A program made the translations under genes and the position numbers. The notes below the pieces were generated by a model. The model had not been told where the DNA came from and ran no database searches. It was given only the letters and a program-made list of their open reading frames with translations. Shown here piece by piece: positions 1-7,420 of a DNA stretch of 17,918 nt; the first letter of the stretch is position 1, and every line of letters starts with the position of its first letter. Source of the DNA: Candidatus Aminicenantota bacterium (GTDB lineage: Bacteria; Acidobacteriota; Aminicenantia; Aminicenantales; Aminicenantaceae); NCBI GenBank assembly GCA_030620655.1, contig JAUXEH010000018.1:1-17918 (forward strand). The letters are read 5' to 3'.

Positions 1-59
1 AAGCCATCCGGAGGCGAGCGGGCATGGTTCCTCGAAGAGGAGAGCGAGCCGAGGAATAA

Positions 60-88
60 GGTGATTTTTCTCGCTGGGGAAAATCACC
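60..88. repeat. Long imperfect hairpin upstream of guaA
   Basis: A perfect nine-pair stem (GGTGATTTT at 60-68 against AAAATCACC at 80-88) can be extended inward by C-G and G-U pairs to about 13 pairs around a three-base loop (73-75). No run of T follows on either strand, so it is not a textbook intrinsic terminator. It lies about 75 bases ahead of the guaA promoter. It could be the 3' structure of an upstream transcript whose gene is outside the window, or an intergenic palindromic element. The first 59 bases show no recognisable coding end. Confidence 0.5.
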
Positions 89-162
89 GGGCTGACGTTT
101 CAGCTTGCCTGACTGTTTCTTTATCACAAGTTTTAGAAATGCTTCCCGCAAACAACACTTCG

Positions 163-191
163 TTTACATTGTGCAGGGCCTCTGATAAAAT
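163..191 (+). promoter_or_regulatory. Predicted sigma-70 promoter of guaA
   Basis: TTTACA at 163-168 and TAAAAT at 186-191 each match the sigma-70 consensus in five of six positions, with an ideal 17-base spacer. The expected transcription start, six to eight bases past the -10 box, falls at about 197-199, that is on the A of the guaA ATG at 198. There is no Shine-Dalgarno sequence between the -10 box and the ATG. If the promoter is real, the message is leaderless or almost so. Confidence 0.6.
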
Positions 192-197
192 CTCTCC

Positions 198-1730
198 ATG
201 GAGAAGGTTTACATACTGGATTTCGGCTCCCAGCTCACGCAGCTGATCGCCCGCAAGGTCCGGGAGCTGGGAGTCTACTCCGAGATTTTTTCCTTTCAGC
301 GGCCCGTTTCCAAGCTGAAAAAAGAGAAACCCGCCGCCCTCATCCTGTCCGGTGGTCCCCAGAGTGTTTATGATGAGGGGGCCCCCCTCCCTTCGCCCGA
401 GATCTTCGAGCTGGGGATTCCCGTTCTGGGGATCTGCTACGGGCTTCAGCTCATGGCGTACCTTCTGGGAGGAAAGGTAAGCTCGAGCGATAAGCGGGAA
501 TACGGATTCGCGGAGCTGGAAGTCAGGGAAAGGACGGGGCTTTTGGCCGGGATGAAGGATCAGGGCCAGGTCTGGATGAGCCATGGGGACAAGGTGGAGG
601 AGGTTCCGCCGGGATTCGTGGTCACAGGAGTGACCCCCAACTGTGACACGGCTGTGATCGAGAACCGGGCGGCAAGGTTTTTTGGCGTCCAGTTTCATCC
701 CGAGGTCATCCACACCAAGCAGGGGATTGCGATCCTCTCCAACTTCCTGTTTGCACAGGCCGGGCTTGAAGCCGGCTGGAGTATGGGTTCGTTCGTCGAC
801 CGCAAGGTGAAGGAGATCCGCGCTGAGGTCGGTGACGGTCACGTGGTCTGCGGGTTGAGCGGCGGGGTCGACTCCCTGGTGGCCTCCATGATCATCAGCC
901 GGGCCATCGGAGACAACCTCCACTGCATCTTTGTGGACAACGGCCTGCTGCGTAAGGACCAGTACCAGTCCCTTATGGAAAAATTCAAGACCAGATTTTC
1001 CCTTAACGTGGTCGGCGTGGATGCCTCCGAGCTGTTCCTGGAGAAGCTGCAGAGGGTGGCCTCACCGGAGCGGAAACGAAAGATCATCGGAAGGGAGTTC
1101 ATCCACATTTTCGAACAGGAAGCACGGAAGATCGGGGGCGCGGATTTCCTGGCGCAGGGGACCATCTATCCGGACGTGATCGAGAGCAATCCCGTCAAAG
1201 GGCCGTCATCCAGCATCAAATCCCATCATAACGTAGGGGGGCTGCCTAAAGGCCTGAAGTTCAAACTGGTGGAGCCGCTGCGTAAGCTGTTCAAGGACGA
1301 AGTCCGGGCCCTGGGCCGAGAACTGGGCATAGACAAGGATTTCATCGCCCAGCATCCCTTCCCGGGCCCAGGCCTGGCGGTGAGGATCGTGGGCGAGGTG
1401 ACAAAGGAGCGGCTGCGGATCATCCGTGAGGCCGACGACATCATTCTTCAGGAAGTGGGGGCCGCCGGGCTGTACGACCAGCTTTGGCAGGCCTTCGCGG
1501 TCCTGCTCCCGGTCCGGTCGGTGGGCGTGATGGGTGACCGCCGGACCTATCAGCGGGTGGTTGTGGTCCGTCTGGTCCAGAGTGTAGACGGGATGACCGC
1601 GGACTGGTTCCCTGCAGACACCGAACTCCTCAGCCGGATTTCCAATCGCGTTGTCAACGAGGTCCAGGGAGTCAACCGGGTCGTCTATGACATCACCTCC
1701 AAGCCGCCCGGAACCATCGAGTGGGAGTGA
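198..1730 (+). CDS. guaA: GMP synthase (glutamine-hydrolysing)
   Basis: Converts XMP to GMP using ATP and glutamine, the last step of guanine nucleotide synthesis in the cytoplasm. The 510 residues match the usual length. The N-terminal class I glutamine amidotransferase domain (about 1-195) shows the nucleophile Cys80 in GICYG and the His167/Glu169 pair in FHPE. The ATP-pyrophosphatase domain follows with the PP-loop SGGVDS at 221-226. The C-terminal dimerisation domain ends in the family-typical GTIEWE. The start is fixed by homology, because the conserved YILDFGSQ begins at residue 5, and by an immediately adjacent promoter. No ribosome-binding site is visible. dnaE begins 34 bases downstream, so the two may be co-transcribed. 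Identity is certain from the motifs. Confidence 0.98.
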   Translation: MEKVYILDFGSQLTQLIARKVRELGVYSEIFSFQRPVSKLKKEKPAALILSGGPQSVYDEGAPLPSPEIFELGIPVLGICYGLQLMAYLLGGKVSSSDKREYGFAELEVRERTGLLAGMKDQGQVWMSHGDKVEEVPPGFVVTGVTPNCDTAVIENRAARFFGVQFHPEVIHTKQGIAILSNFLFAQAGLEAGWSMGSFVDRKVKEIRAEVGDGHVVCGLSGGVDSLVASMIISRAIGDNLHCIFVDNGLLRKDQYQSLMEKFKTRFSLNVVGVDASELFLEKLQRVASPERKRKIIGREFIHIFEQEARKIGGADFLAQGTIYPDVIESNPVKGPSSSIKSHHNVGGLPKGLKFKLVEPLRKLFKDEVRALGRELGIDKDFIAQHPFPGPGLAVRIVGEVTKERLRIIREADDIILQEVGAAGLYDQLWQAFAVLLPVRSVGVMGDRRTYQRVVVVRLVQSVDGMTADWFPADTELLSRISNRVVNEVQGVNRVVYDITSKPPGTIEWE

Positions 1731-1764
1731 CCGGAGTGCTACCTTTGCGAATGTGTGGTTGATC

Positions 1765-4700
1765 ATGACAGCGAATTTTGTCCACCTGCACACACATTCG
1801 GATTTCAGCCTCCTGGATGGAGCGGTCAAGCCGGCCCAACTCGTAGAGGCGGCGGCCCATCAGGGCATGCCGGCCGTCGCCCTCACCGACCACGGCAACA
1901 TCTTCGGCGCCATCCCTTTTTTCCAGGCGGCGCAGGACAAGGAGATCAATACCATCCTTGGTTGTGAGATGTATGTGGCTCCCCTGGGCCGGAAGCACAA
2001 GAAACCCTTCACAGGCGGCCCCGGTCACTACCACCTGGTTCTGTTGGTGAAGAACGATACCGGGTATCGGAACCTCTGTCAGCTCATTACCAAGAGTTAT
2101 CTGGAAGGATTCTACTACCGGCCCCGGGTGGACAAGGAGCTGCTTTCTCAGTTTGGTGAGGGGCTGATCGCCCTGTCTGCCTGTCTCAAAGGGGAAGTCA
2201 GCGATTATTTGAGCCGCGGATTGGAAGACCAGGCAGAGGAGGCGGCCCTGAGCTACATGTCGCTCTTCCCGGACGGCGATTTCTACATCGAGCTTCAGGA
2301 CCACGGACTGGAACTGCAGAAGCAGATCAATCCACCTCTCATCCGGCTGGCCCGAAAGCTGGGTGTCTCCATGGTGGCGACCAATGATGTGCATTATCTG
2401 AACAAGCAGGATGCAGAAAGCCACGACATCCTCCTCTGTATCCAGACCAACAAGCGGGTATCGGATAAAGACCGCATCTGCTTTGGAAGCCAGGAGTTTT
2501 ATTTCAAATCCGGGGAGGAGATGGCGGCCCTGTTCCGGGACGTGCCGGAGGCCCTGTCCAACACGGTCCGGGTGGCCGAGAAGTGCGGTTTCGAGCTCAC
2601 CTCCTCCGGATATCACCTCCCCCGGTTCGACCCCCCGGACGGGAAGTCGCTGGAGGAACACTTCGAGGAGGTGGTATCCGCGGGCTTCCAGGATCGGATG
2701 CTCCAGCTTGAGCCTCGCATTGCAGGAGGTGAGCTGCCTCCGCGGCGGGAGTATGAGGACCGGCTTGACAAAGAGATCCGGCTCATCCGGGACATGGGGT
2801 TCGAGGGGTACTTCCTGATCGTATGGGACATGATCCGTTTCGCCCGTTCGCAGAACATCCCCGTGGGGCCGGGAAGAGGCTCGGTGGCAGGGAGCCTTCT
2901 GGCCTTCAGCCTCGGCATCACCGAGATCGATCCTTTGGAATATGATCTGCTCTTCGAGCGATTCCTCAACCCGGAGCGGATCAGCCTGCCGGATATCGAC
3001 ATCGATTTCTGCGCCCGGCGCCGGGATGAGGTCATCGACTATGTGACCCGGAAGTACGGCCGAGACAACGTCAGCCAGATCATCACCTTCGGGACCATGG
3101 CGGCGCGGCAGGCCATCCGGGACGTGGGCCGGGCGCTGGAGGTGCCTTTGCCCGAGGTGGACAAGATCGCCAAGATGATCCCGCCCATGGGAGAAGACTC
3201 CTCGATCTCCGCCGCCTCCGAAAAGATCCCGCAGCTGCGGTCTCTGAAGGAGAAAGATCCTCAGGTCGCCAATCTGCTGAATGTGGCCAGGAAACTGGAG
3301 GGGCATGTGCGGCATGCCTCCATCCATGCCGCTGGCATCGTGATCACGCCGCGGCCGCTGGTGGAATTCATCCCTCTGTACCAGTCGGCCAGGGAGGAGA
3401 TCACCACCCATTTCCCCATGCAGGATGTGGAATCCATCGGGCTCCTCAAGATGGACCTGCTGGGCTTGCGGAACCTGACCGTGATCAAGGACACATTGGA
3501 CCTGGTCTATGAGGCCACCGGGGAACGGATCGACCTGAAAAACATGCCTCTGGATGACGAAGCGACGTTCAGGCTCTTCCAGGAAGGCAGCACCGACGGC
3601 GTCTTCCAGTTCGAAAGCTCGGGGATGAAGGACCTTCTGCGGCGGTACAAACCGGAATCCTTCCGCGATCTCATCGCCATGAACGCCCTGTACCGGCCGG
3701 GGCCCCTCCAGAGCGGAATGACCGAGGATTTCATCCGTTGCAAGCACGATCCCGATCGGATCACATACGATCCCTCGGAGCTGGAGCCCATCCTCAAAGA
3801 GACCAAGGGACTCATCGTGTACCAGGAACAGGTCATGCGCATCGCCACCGATATCGCAGGCTTCAGCATGGCGGAGGCGGACCTGCTGCGCAAGGCCATG
3901 GGCAAAAAAAAGGCGGCGGTCATGAAGGCCCAGAAAAAACGCTTCGTGGATGGGGCCAAAAGGAAAGGGATCAGCTCTGCCAAGGCCAGCAAGATCTTCG
4001 AACAGATCAAGTATTTTGCCGGTTATGGATTCAACAAATCCCACAGTGCCGCCTATGCCTATCTGGCTTTTCAGACGGCCTTTCTCAAGGCCCATCATCC
4101 GGTGTATTTTCTTGCGGCCCTCCTGACTTCTGAAGCGGAGAGGGGAGCGACCCCCCAGGTTGTCAAATACATCAACGAATGCCGGGAGATGGGGATCAAA
4201 GTGCTACCCCCGGATATAAATCAGAGCGAGCTGCATTTCAGCGTGGAGGGCAAGGACATTCGCTTCGGTCTGGCTGCCGTGAAGAACGTGGGAGAAGGGG
4301 CAGTCCGAGCCGTGATCGAGGCACGCCGCAGTGCGGATGGGGAGGACGGGGCGTTCGTGTCCCCCTTTGATATCTGCCGGGAGGTGGACCCCAAGGCCCT
4401 AAACCGGAAGGTGATCGAGAGCCTGATCAAGTCCGGGGCCATGGATTGCCTCGGTTACGCACGCAGCCAGCTTTTTAGCCTCGTTGACGAGATGATCGCG
4501 TATGCCGGCGATTATCAGAAAGCCCAGGCTTCCAACCAGGCCGTTCTCTTCGGAAGCGGGCAGCTCGATCCGCCGACCATCTCTCGGGGTATCAAGGAAA
4601 TGAGCGAATGGGAAGAGCCGGTTTTGCTGGCGCACGAGAAAGAGTCCCTGGGATTCTATCTGAGCGGGCATCCGCTGGCCCAGTACGGGCGCAAACTCAA

Positions 4701-5253
4701 GGGCCTGATCACTCACTCCATCGAGCATCTGGATGATGCTCAGGGGACGGTTACCGAGGTCAGCCTGGCGGGCATCGTCTCTTCGATCCGGCTGCTGAAG
4801 ACCCGCAAAGGCGAACGAATGGCCACCTTTATGCTGGAGGACATGAGCGGGCGTGTGGAGGCGGTGGCCTTTCCGGATTGCTACAAGAGCTGTTATGATT
4901 TTATCCGCGAAGACCTGCTGGTCTGGGTCAAGGGCCGGCTTAAGGGGAACGGAGACAGGAACAAGCTCCAGGCCCTTCAGGTCATGCCGCTGGAGAAGGC
5001 GTTCGAGAGGCGGGCGAAGCGGATGGTCCTGAGAGTCGACCTGTCCGGGTTGGAGCAGAGTGTGTTCGAAGAGCTCAAGGCCCTTCTGGGTGAAAATGCG
5101 GGGGAATGTCCGGTCTATTTCGAACTGGAGACCGACGGCTCCTGCCGGCTGGTGGTCCAATCCGTGGATGTCCAGGGGGTCTTACCCTCCGAACGATTGA
5201 CCAGATCCCTGGAGGACCTCCTGGGTGAAAACACGGTGTTCATACTGTTTTAG
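1765..5253 (+). CDS. dnaE: DNA polymerase III alpha subunit
   Basis: Replicative DNA polymerase catalytic subunit of the C family. With the ATG at 1765 the protein has 1162 residues, the usual bacterial DnaE1 length; the frame stays open further upstream, but that extension overlaps guaA and lacks family resemblance. The N-terminal PHP domain starts at once with HLHTHSD (7-13) and TDHG (41-44), a metal-binding set that looks intact. The catalytic aspartates are in PDIDIDF (Asp410, Asp412), with the third at about Asp564 in KMDLLG. A helix-hairpin-helix region lies near 840, an internal beta-clamp-binding motif QAVLF at 925-929, and an OB-fold at about 995-1060, followed by the C-terminal tau-binding region. 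The ribosome-binding site is weak, suggesting coupling to guaA. GTG at 1753 is a less likely alternative start. Confidence 0.97.
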   Translation: MTANFVHLHTHSDFSLLDGAVKPAQLVEAAAHQGMPAVALTDHGNIFGAIPFFQAAQDKEINTILGCEMYVAPLGRKHKKPFTGGPGHYHLVLLVKNDTGYRNLCQLITKSYLEGFYYRPRVDKELLSQFGEGLIALSACLKGEVSDYLSRGLEDQAEEAALSYMSLFPDGDFYIELQDHGLELQKQINPPLIRLARKLGVSMVATNDVHYLNKQDAESHDILLCIQTNKRVSDKDRICFGSQEFYFKSGEEMAALFRDVPEALSNTVRVAEKCGFELTSSGYHLPRFDPPDGKSLEEHFEEVVSAGFQDRMLQLEPRIAGGELPPRREYEDRLDKEIRLIRDMGFEGYFLIVWDMIRFARSQNIPVGPGRGSVAGSLLAFSLGITEIDPLEYDLLFERFLNPERISLPDIDIDFCARRRDEVIDYVTRKYGRDNVSQIITFGTMAARQAIRDVGRALEVPLPEVDKIAKMIPPMGEDSSISAASEKIPQLRSLKEKDPQVANLLNVARKLEGHVRHASIHAAGIVITPRPLVEFIPLYQSAREEITTHFPMQDVESIGLLKMDLLGLRNLTVIKDTLDLVYEATGERIDLKNMPLDDEATFRLFQEGSTDGVFQFESSGMKDLLRRYKPESFRDLIAMNALYRPGPLQSGMTEDFIRCKHDPDRITYDPSELEPILKETKGLIVYQEQVMRIATDIAGFSMAEADLLRKAMGKKKAAVMKAQKKRFVDGAKRKGISSAKASKIFEQIKYFAGYGFNKSHSAAYAYLAFQTAFLKAHHPVYFLAALLTSEAERGATPQVVKYINECREMGIKVLPPDINQSELHFSVEGKDIRFGLAAVKNVGEGAVRAVIEARRSADGEDGAFVSPFDICREVDPKALNRKVIESLIKSGAMDCLGYARSQLFSLVDEMIAYAGDYQKAQASNQAVLFGSGQLDPPTISRGIKEMSEWEEPVLLAHEKESLGFYLSGHPLAQYGRKLKGLITHSIEHLDDAQGTVTEVSLAGIVSSIRLLKTRKGERMATFMLEDMSGRVEAVAFPDCYKSCYDFIREDLLVWVKGRLKGNGDRNKLQALQVMPLEKAFERRAKRMVLRVDLSGLEQSVFEELKALLGENAGECPVYFELETDGSCRLVVQSVDVQGVLPSERLTRSLEDLLGENTVFILF

Positions 5254-5347
5254 CCTGAGTTGTTGACGAGTCGAGGTTGCAGGTTTGACAGGAAACTGAG
5301 AAAAGTGAAAACTAAGGTGAGAATCAGGCCCTGATGTTGTGGTGACC

Positions 5348-5956
5348 ATGGCGTATCGAGTGCTTATCGCGGACAGCAGCCCATCAGCCTTGAAGGCCCT
5401 GCACCTGGCGTTCCAGGACTCCCATTATGACCTCTACACCACCGGCGACGGCGGCGAGGTGATGGGGCTCCTCCGGCAGGTCAAGCCGGACGCGATCGTG
5501 CTGGGATTGAGCCTTCCCCGGACAGACGGTTATGAGCTCGCGCTGCAGCTCCGGAGAATGAAGGAATTCGAGCGGATTCCACTGCTCCTTCTGCAGGCGG
5601 CCTTCGAAGAACTGGAGGAGGACCGATTGGCCGAGCTGGACTGTGATGAGATCGTGAGCAAGCCGTTCGACTCGGAGGAATTGGCCCACAAGATCCGAAC
5701 CCTGATCAGCGGCACGCGCGATCCGGAATCCCTTCCCGAGGAACCGGAACCGGTCCGCGCTGAAGATCCTGTCCCCAAATCGATACCGGCCGGGCCTTCC
5801 CCCGAACCCATGCGGGAAGACCAGATGAAGCAACAGATCAAGCAGGAGGTCTTCGAGATGGAACGCGAGCTGGAGAAAAGGATCGCGGCCCGGGTCAAGG
5901 CCGAGATCAAGGCCTGGCTGCAGTTCGATCAGCCGGAAGGACAGAAAAAGTCGTGA
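5348..5956 (+). CDS. Receiver-domain protein lacking the phospho-acceptor Asp
   Basis: About 202 residues. The first ~120 form a CheY-like receiver fold: RVLIADSS at the first strand, PDAIVLGLSLPRTDG where the phosphorylation site should be, and the conserved Lys in SKPFD. The acceptor Asp (usually LLDLMLP) is Gly here, and the usual Thr/Ser after strand 4 is Gln (LLLLQA), so this is probably a pseudo-receiver that binds partners without phosphorylation. A proline- and acid-rich linker (about 125-160) leads to a charged helix, likely coiled coil, of about 40 residues rich in Glu, Lys and Arg. There is no output DNA-binding domain. The start is uncertain: GTG at 5339 would add three residues. 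It lies 94 bases after dnaE and 51 bases before coaX. The function is unknown, perhaps a scaffold. Confidence 0.85.
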   Translation: MAYRVLIADSSPSALKALHLAFQDSHYDLYTTGDGGEVMGLLRQVKPDAIVLGLSLPRTDGYELALQLRRMKEFERIPLLLLQAAFEELEEDRLAELDCDEIVSKPFDSEELAHKIRTLISGTRDPESLPEEPEPVRAEDPVPKSIPAGPSPEPMREDQMKQQIKQEVFEMERELEKRIAARVKAEIKAWLQFDQPEGQKKS

Positions 5957-6007
5957 CCCGTCGCATCCCATGGCCGCTGTCGGCCTGAGCGGGGGAGGAG
6001 GTCTGCC

Positions 6008-6778
6008 ATGCTTTTGGCTGTGGATATCGGTAACACCAACGTCGCTGTGGGGATCTTCCAGGAGGAAACGCTGGTCGAGCACTGGAAGGTCCGGTCTGAT
6101 GCGGAAAAGACCTGTGACGAGTACAAGGTCATACTGCGCGGACTGCTGCGGGCCTCGCTCCTGGATGAGACGCAGATCAAAGGCGCCATCCTCTCCAGCG
6201 TCGTCCCCCCCCTCACCCCGGTGTTTCAGGAGCTGTGCAGGGGGATGTTTCAGATCAAACCCCTGACTGTCGGGCCTGGATTGAAGACCGGGATGCCCAT
6301 TCTGTATGAGAATCCCCTGGAAGTTGGCGCCGATCGCGTGGCTTCCGCCGTAGCCGCGCTGGAGAAATACGGGGGGCCCTGCATCGTGGTCGATTTCGGG
6401 ACCGCCACCACGTTCGACGCCTTATCGGCCCAGGGTGAATATCTGGGTGGGGCCATCGCACCGGGGGTTCGGATCTCGGCCGAAGCCCTCTATGCCAAGA
6501 CAGCCAAGCTGCCGCGGATCGAGATCGCTAGACCGGAGAGGGCGATCGGCCGGACCACTGTGACCAGCATGCAGTCCGGGCTGTATTATGGTTATATCGG
6601 GCTGGTTTCCTCCCTGATCCAGAGGTTCCTGGACGAGCTGGGCGGGGAGGCCGTGGTGGTGGCCACCGGCGGATTCGCGTCTCTAGTCCACCGGGAGATC
6701 GCCTCCATCGGTTATTATGAGCCCGATCTCGTGCTGGGGGGGCTCCGTATCCTTTACGAGCGAAACAGAAAGAGCTGA
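6008..6778 (+). CDS. coaX: Type III pantothenate kinase
   Basis: Phosphorylates pantothenate with ATP, the first step of coenzyme A synthesis; the type III enzyme belongs to the ASKHA fold and is cytoplasmic. The 256 residues fit the family. Visible motifs are the phosphate-binding DIGNTN (6-11), GADR with the catalytic Asp109, the second nucleotide motif DFGTATTFD (129-137) and GGAIAPG (147-153). The start has a strong Shine-Dalgarno, GGAGGAG at 5994-6000, seven bases ahead of the ATG. The next gene starts nine bases after the stop, so they are almost surely co-transcribed. In many bacteria coaX follows birA; here a pseudo-receiver gene takes that place. Confidence 0.96.
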   Translation: MLLAVDIGNTNVAVGIFQEETLVEHWKVRSDAEKTCDEYKVILRGLLRASLLDETQIKGAILSSVVPPLTPVFQELCRGMFQIKPLTVGPGLKTGMPILYENPLEVGADRVASAVAALEKYGGPCIVVDFGTATTFDALSAQGEYLGGAIAPGVRISAEALYAKTAKLPRIEIARPERAIGRTTVTSMQSGLYYGYIGLVSSLIQRFLDELGGEAVVVATGGFASLVHREIASIGYYEPDLVLGGLRILYERNRKS

Positions 6779-6787
6779 CGCACGATC

Positions 6788-7420
6788 ATGCCCAAGGACC
6801 GGGAGCGGTATTTTCAGAGCATTGCGCGCCACCTGTTTTCTCTTCGGGGGGCGCCTTTTGTCCTTTCCGCCCGCGAGATGGAGACCGTCGAGGCATGGGA
6901 AGCGGACGGCATCCCTCTGAGTACGGTGCTGGAGGGAATGGATCGGGGCTATGAGGAATTCCGGAGCCGGAAAGGACATAAGGGCCGGAAGCTGACCCTG
7001 ACCCGCTGTCACCCCTATGTCCTGAAAGCCTTCGCACTTCTGCGTGACCGGGGGGTGGGCCGGGAGAGGCGCGTTGTGACACAGGAGGATAAGTGCCGGG
7101 AGATCTGTAAGGCGGTGGAGGCATTCCTGGAGGACATCCCTTCTCCTGTCTCTGATCTGCGGGAGATCTATGCGGCCGTATTGAACGAATTGACCAAGGG
7201 GGCATGTGACTCCGAGAGCCTCGAGGAACAGGACGCGGGGATCGAGGCGCTGCTCTTCAGGATGGCGTCCAGGCACGACCGCACCCGCCTGGCCGTGGAG
7301 ATTGCGAAAGAACACGGCGTAACGGATCGGGAGGAGTTGTCCCGCCTGGTCCGGATCAAATGGGTCAAGTCCATGCGGGAGAGGTACAAGGTTCCGCATG
7401 TGTCGTCTTTCTACTACTGA
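6788..7420 (+). CDS. Conserved protein of unknown function between coaX and rnr
   Basis: A 210-residue soluble protein with no signal peptide or membrane segment. The N-terminal 60 residues carry a pattern I associate with a widespread uncharacterised family of deltaproteobacteria and acidobacteria: a short helix, then LRGAPFVLS, then a Trp (WEADGIPL) and VLEGMDRGYEEF. The remainder is helical and charged, with two cysteines (Cys74, Cys103) not arranged as a metal site. It starts nine bases after coaX and ends inside or just before rnr, so it belongs to that transcription unit. No catalytic motif is visible. The real status of the gene is supported by its length, spacing and codon pattern. 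The function is unknown. Confidence 0.85.
   Translation: MPKDRERYFQSIARHLFSLRGAPFVLSAREMETVEAWEADGIPLSTVLEGMDRGYEEFRSRKGHKGRKLTLTRCHPYVLKAFALLRDRGVGRERRVVTQEDKCREICKAVEAFLEDIPSPVSDLREIYAAVLNELTKGACDSESLEEQDAGIEALLFRMASRHDRTRLAVEIAKEHGVTDREELSRLVRIKWVKSMRERYKVPHVSSFYY

Noticed and set aside
61..246. Open frame starting at 61 and running into guaA
   Set aside because: It crosses the hairpin and promoter and continues in the wrong frame over the guaA start; nothing supports coding.
1693..4098. 801-codon open frame on the minus strand opposite dnaE
   Set aside because: It is the antisense shadow of a GC-rich gene. It shows no family motifs, is rich in His, Gly and Leu as expected from reversed codons, and dnaE is unambiguous.
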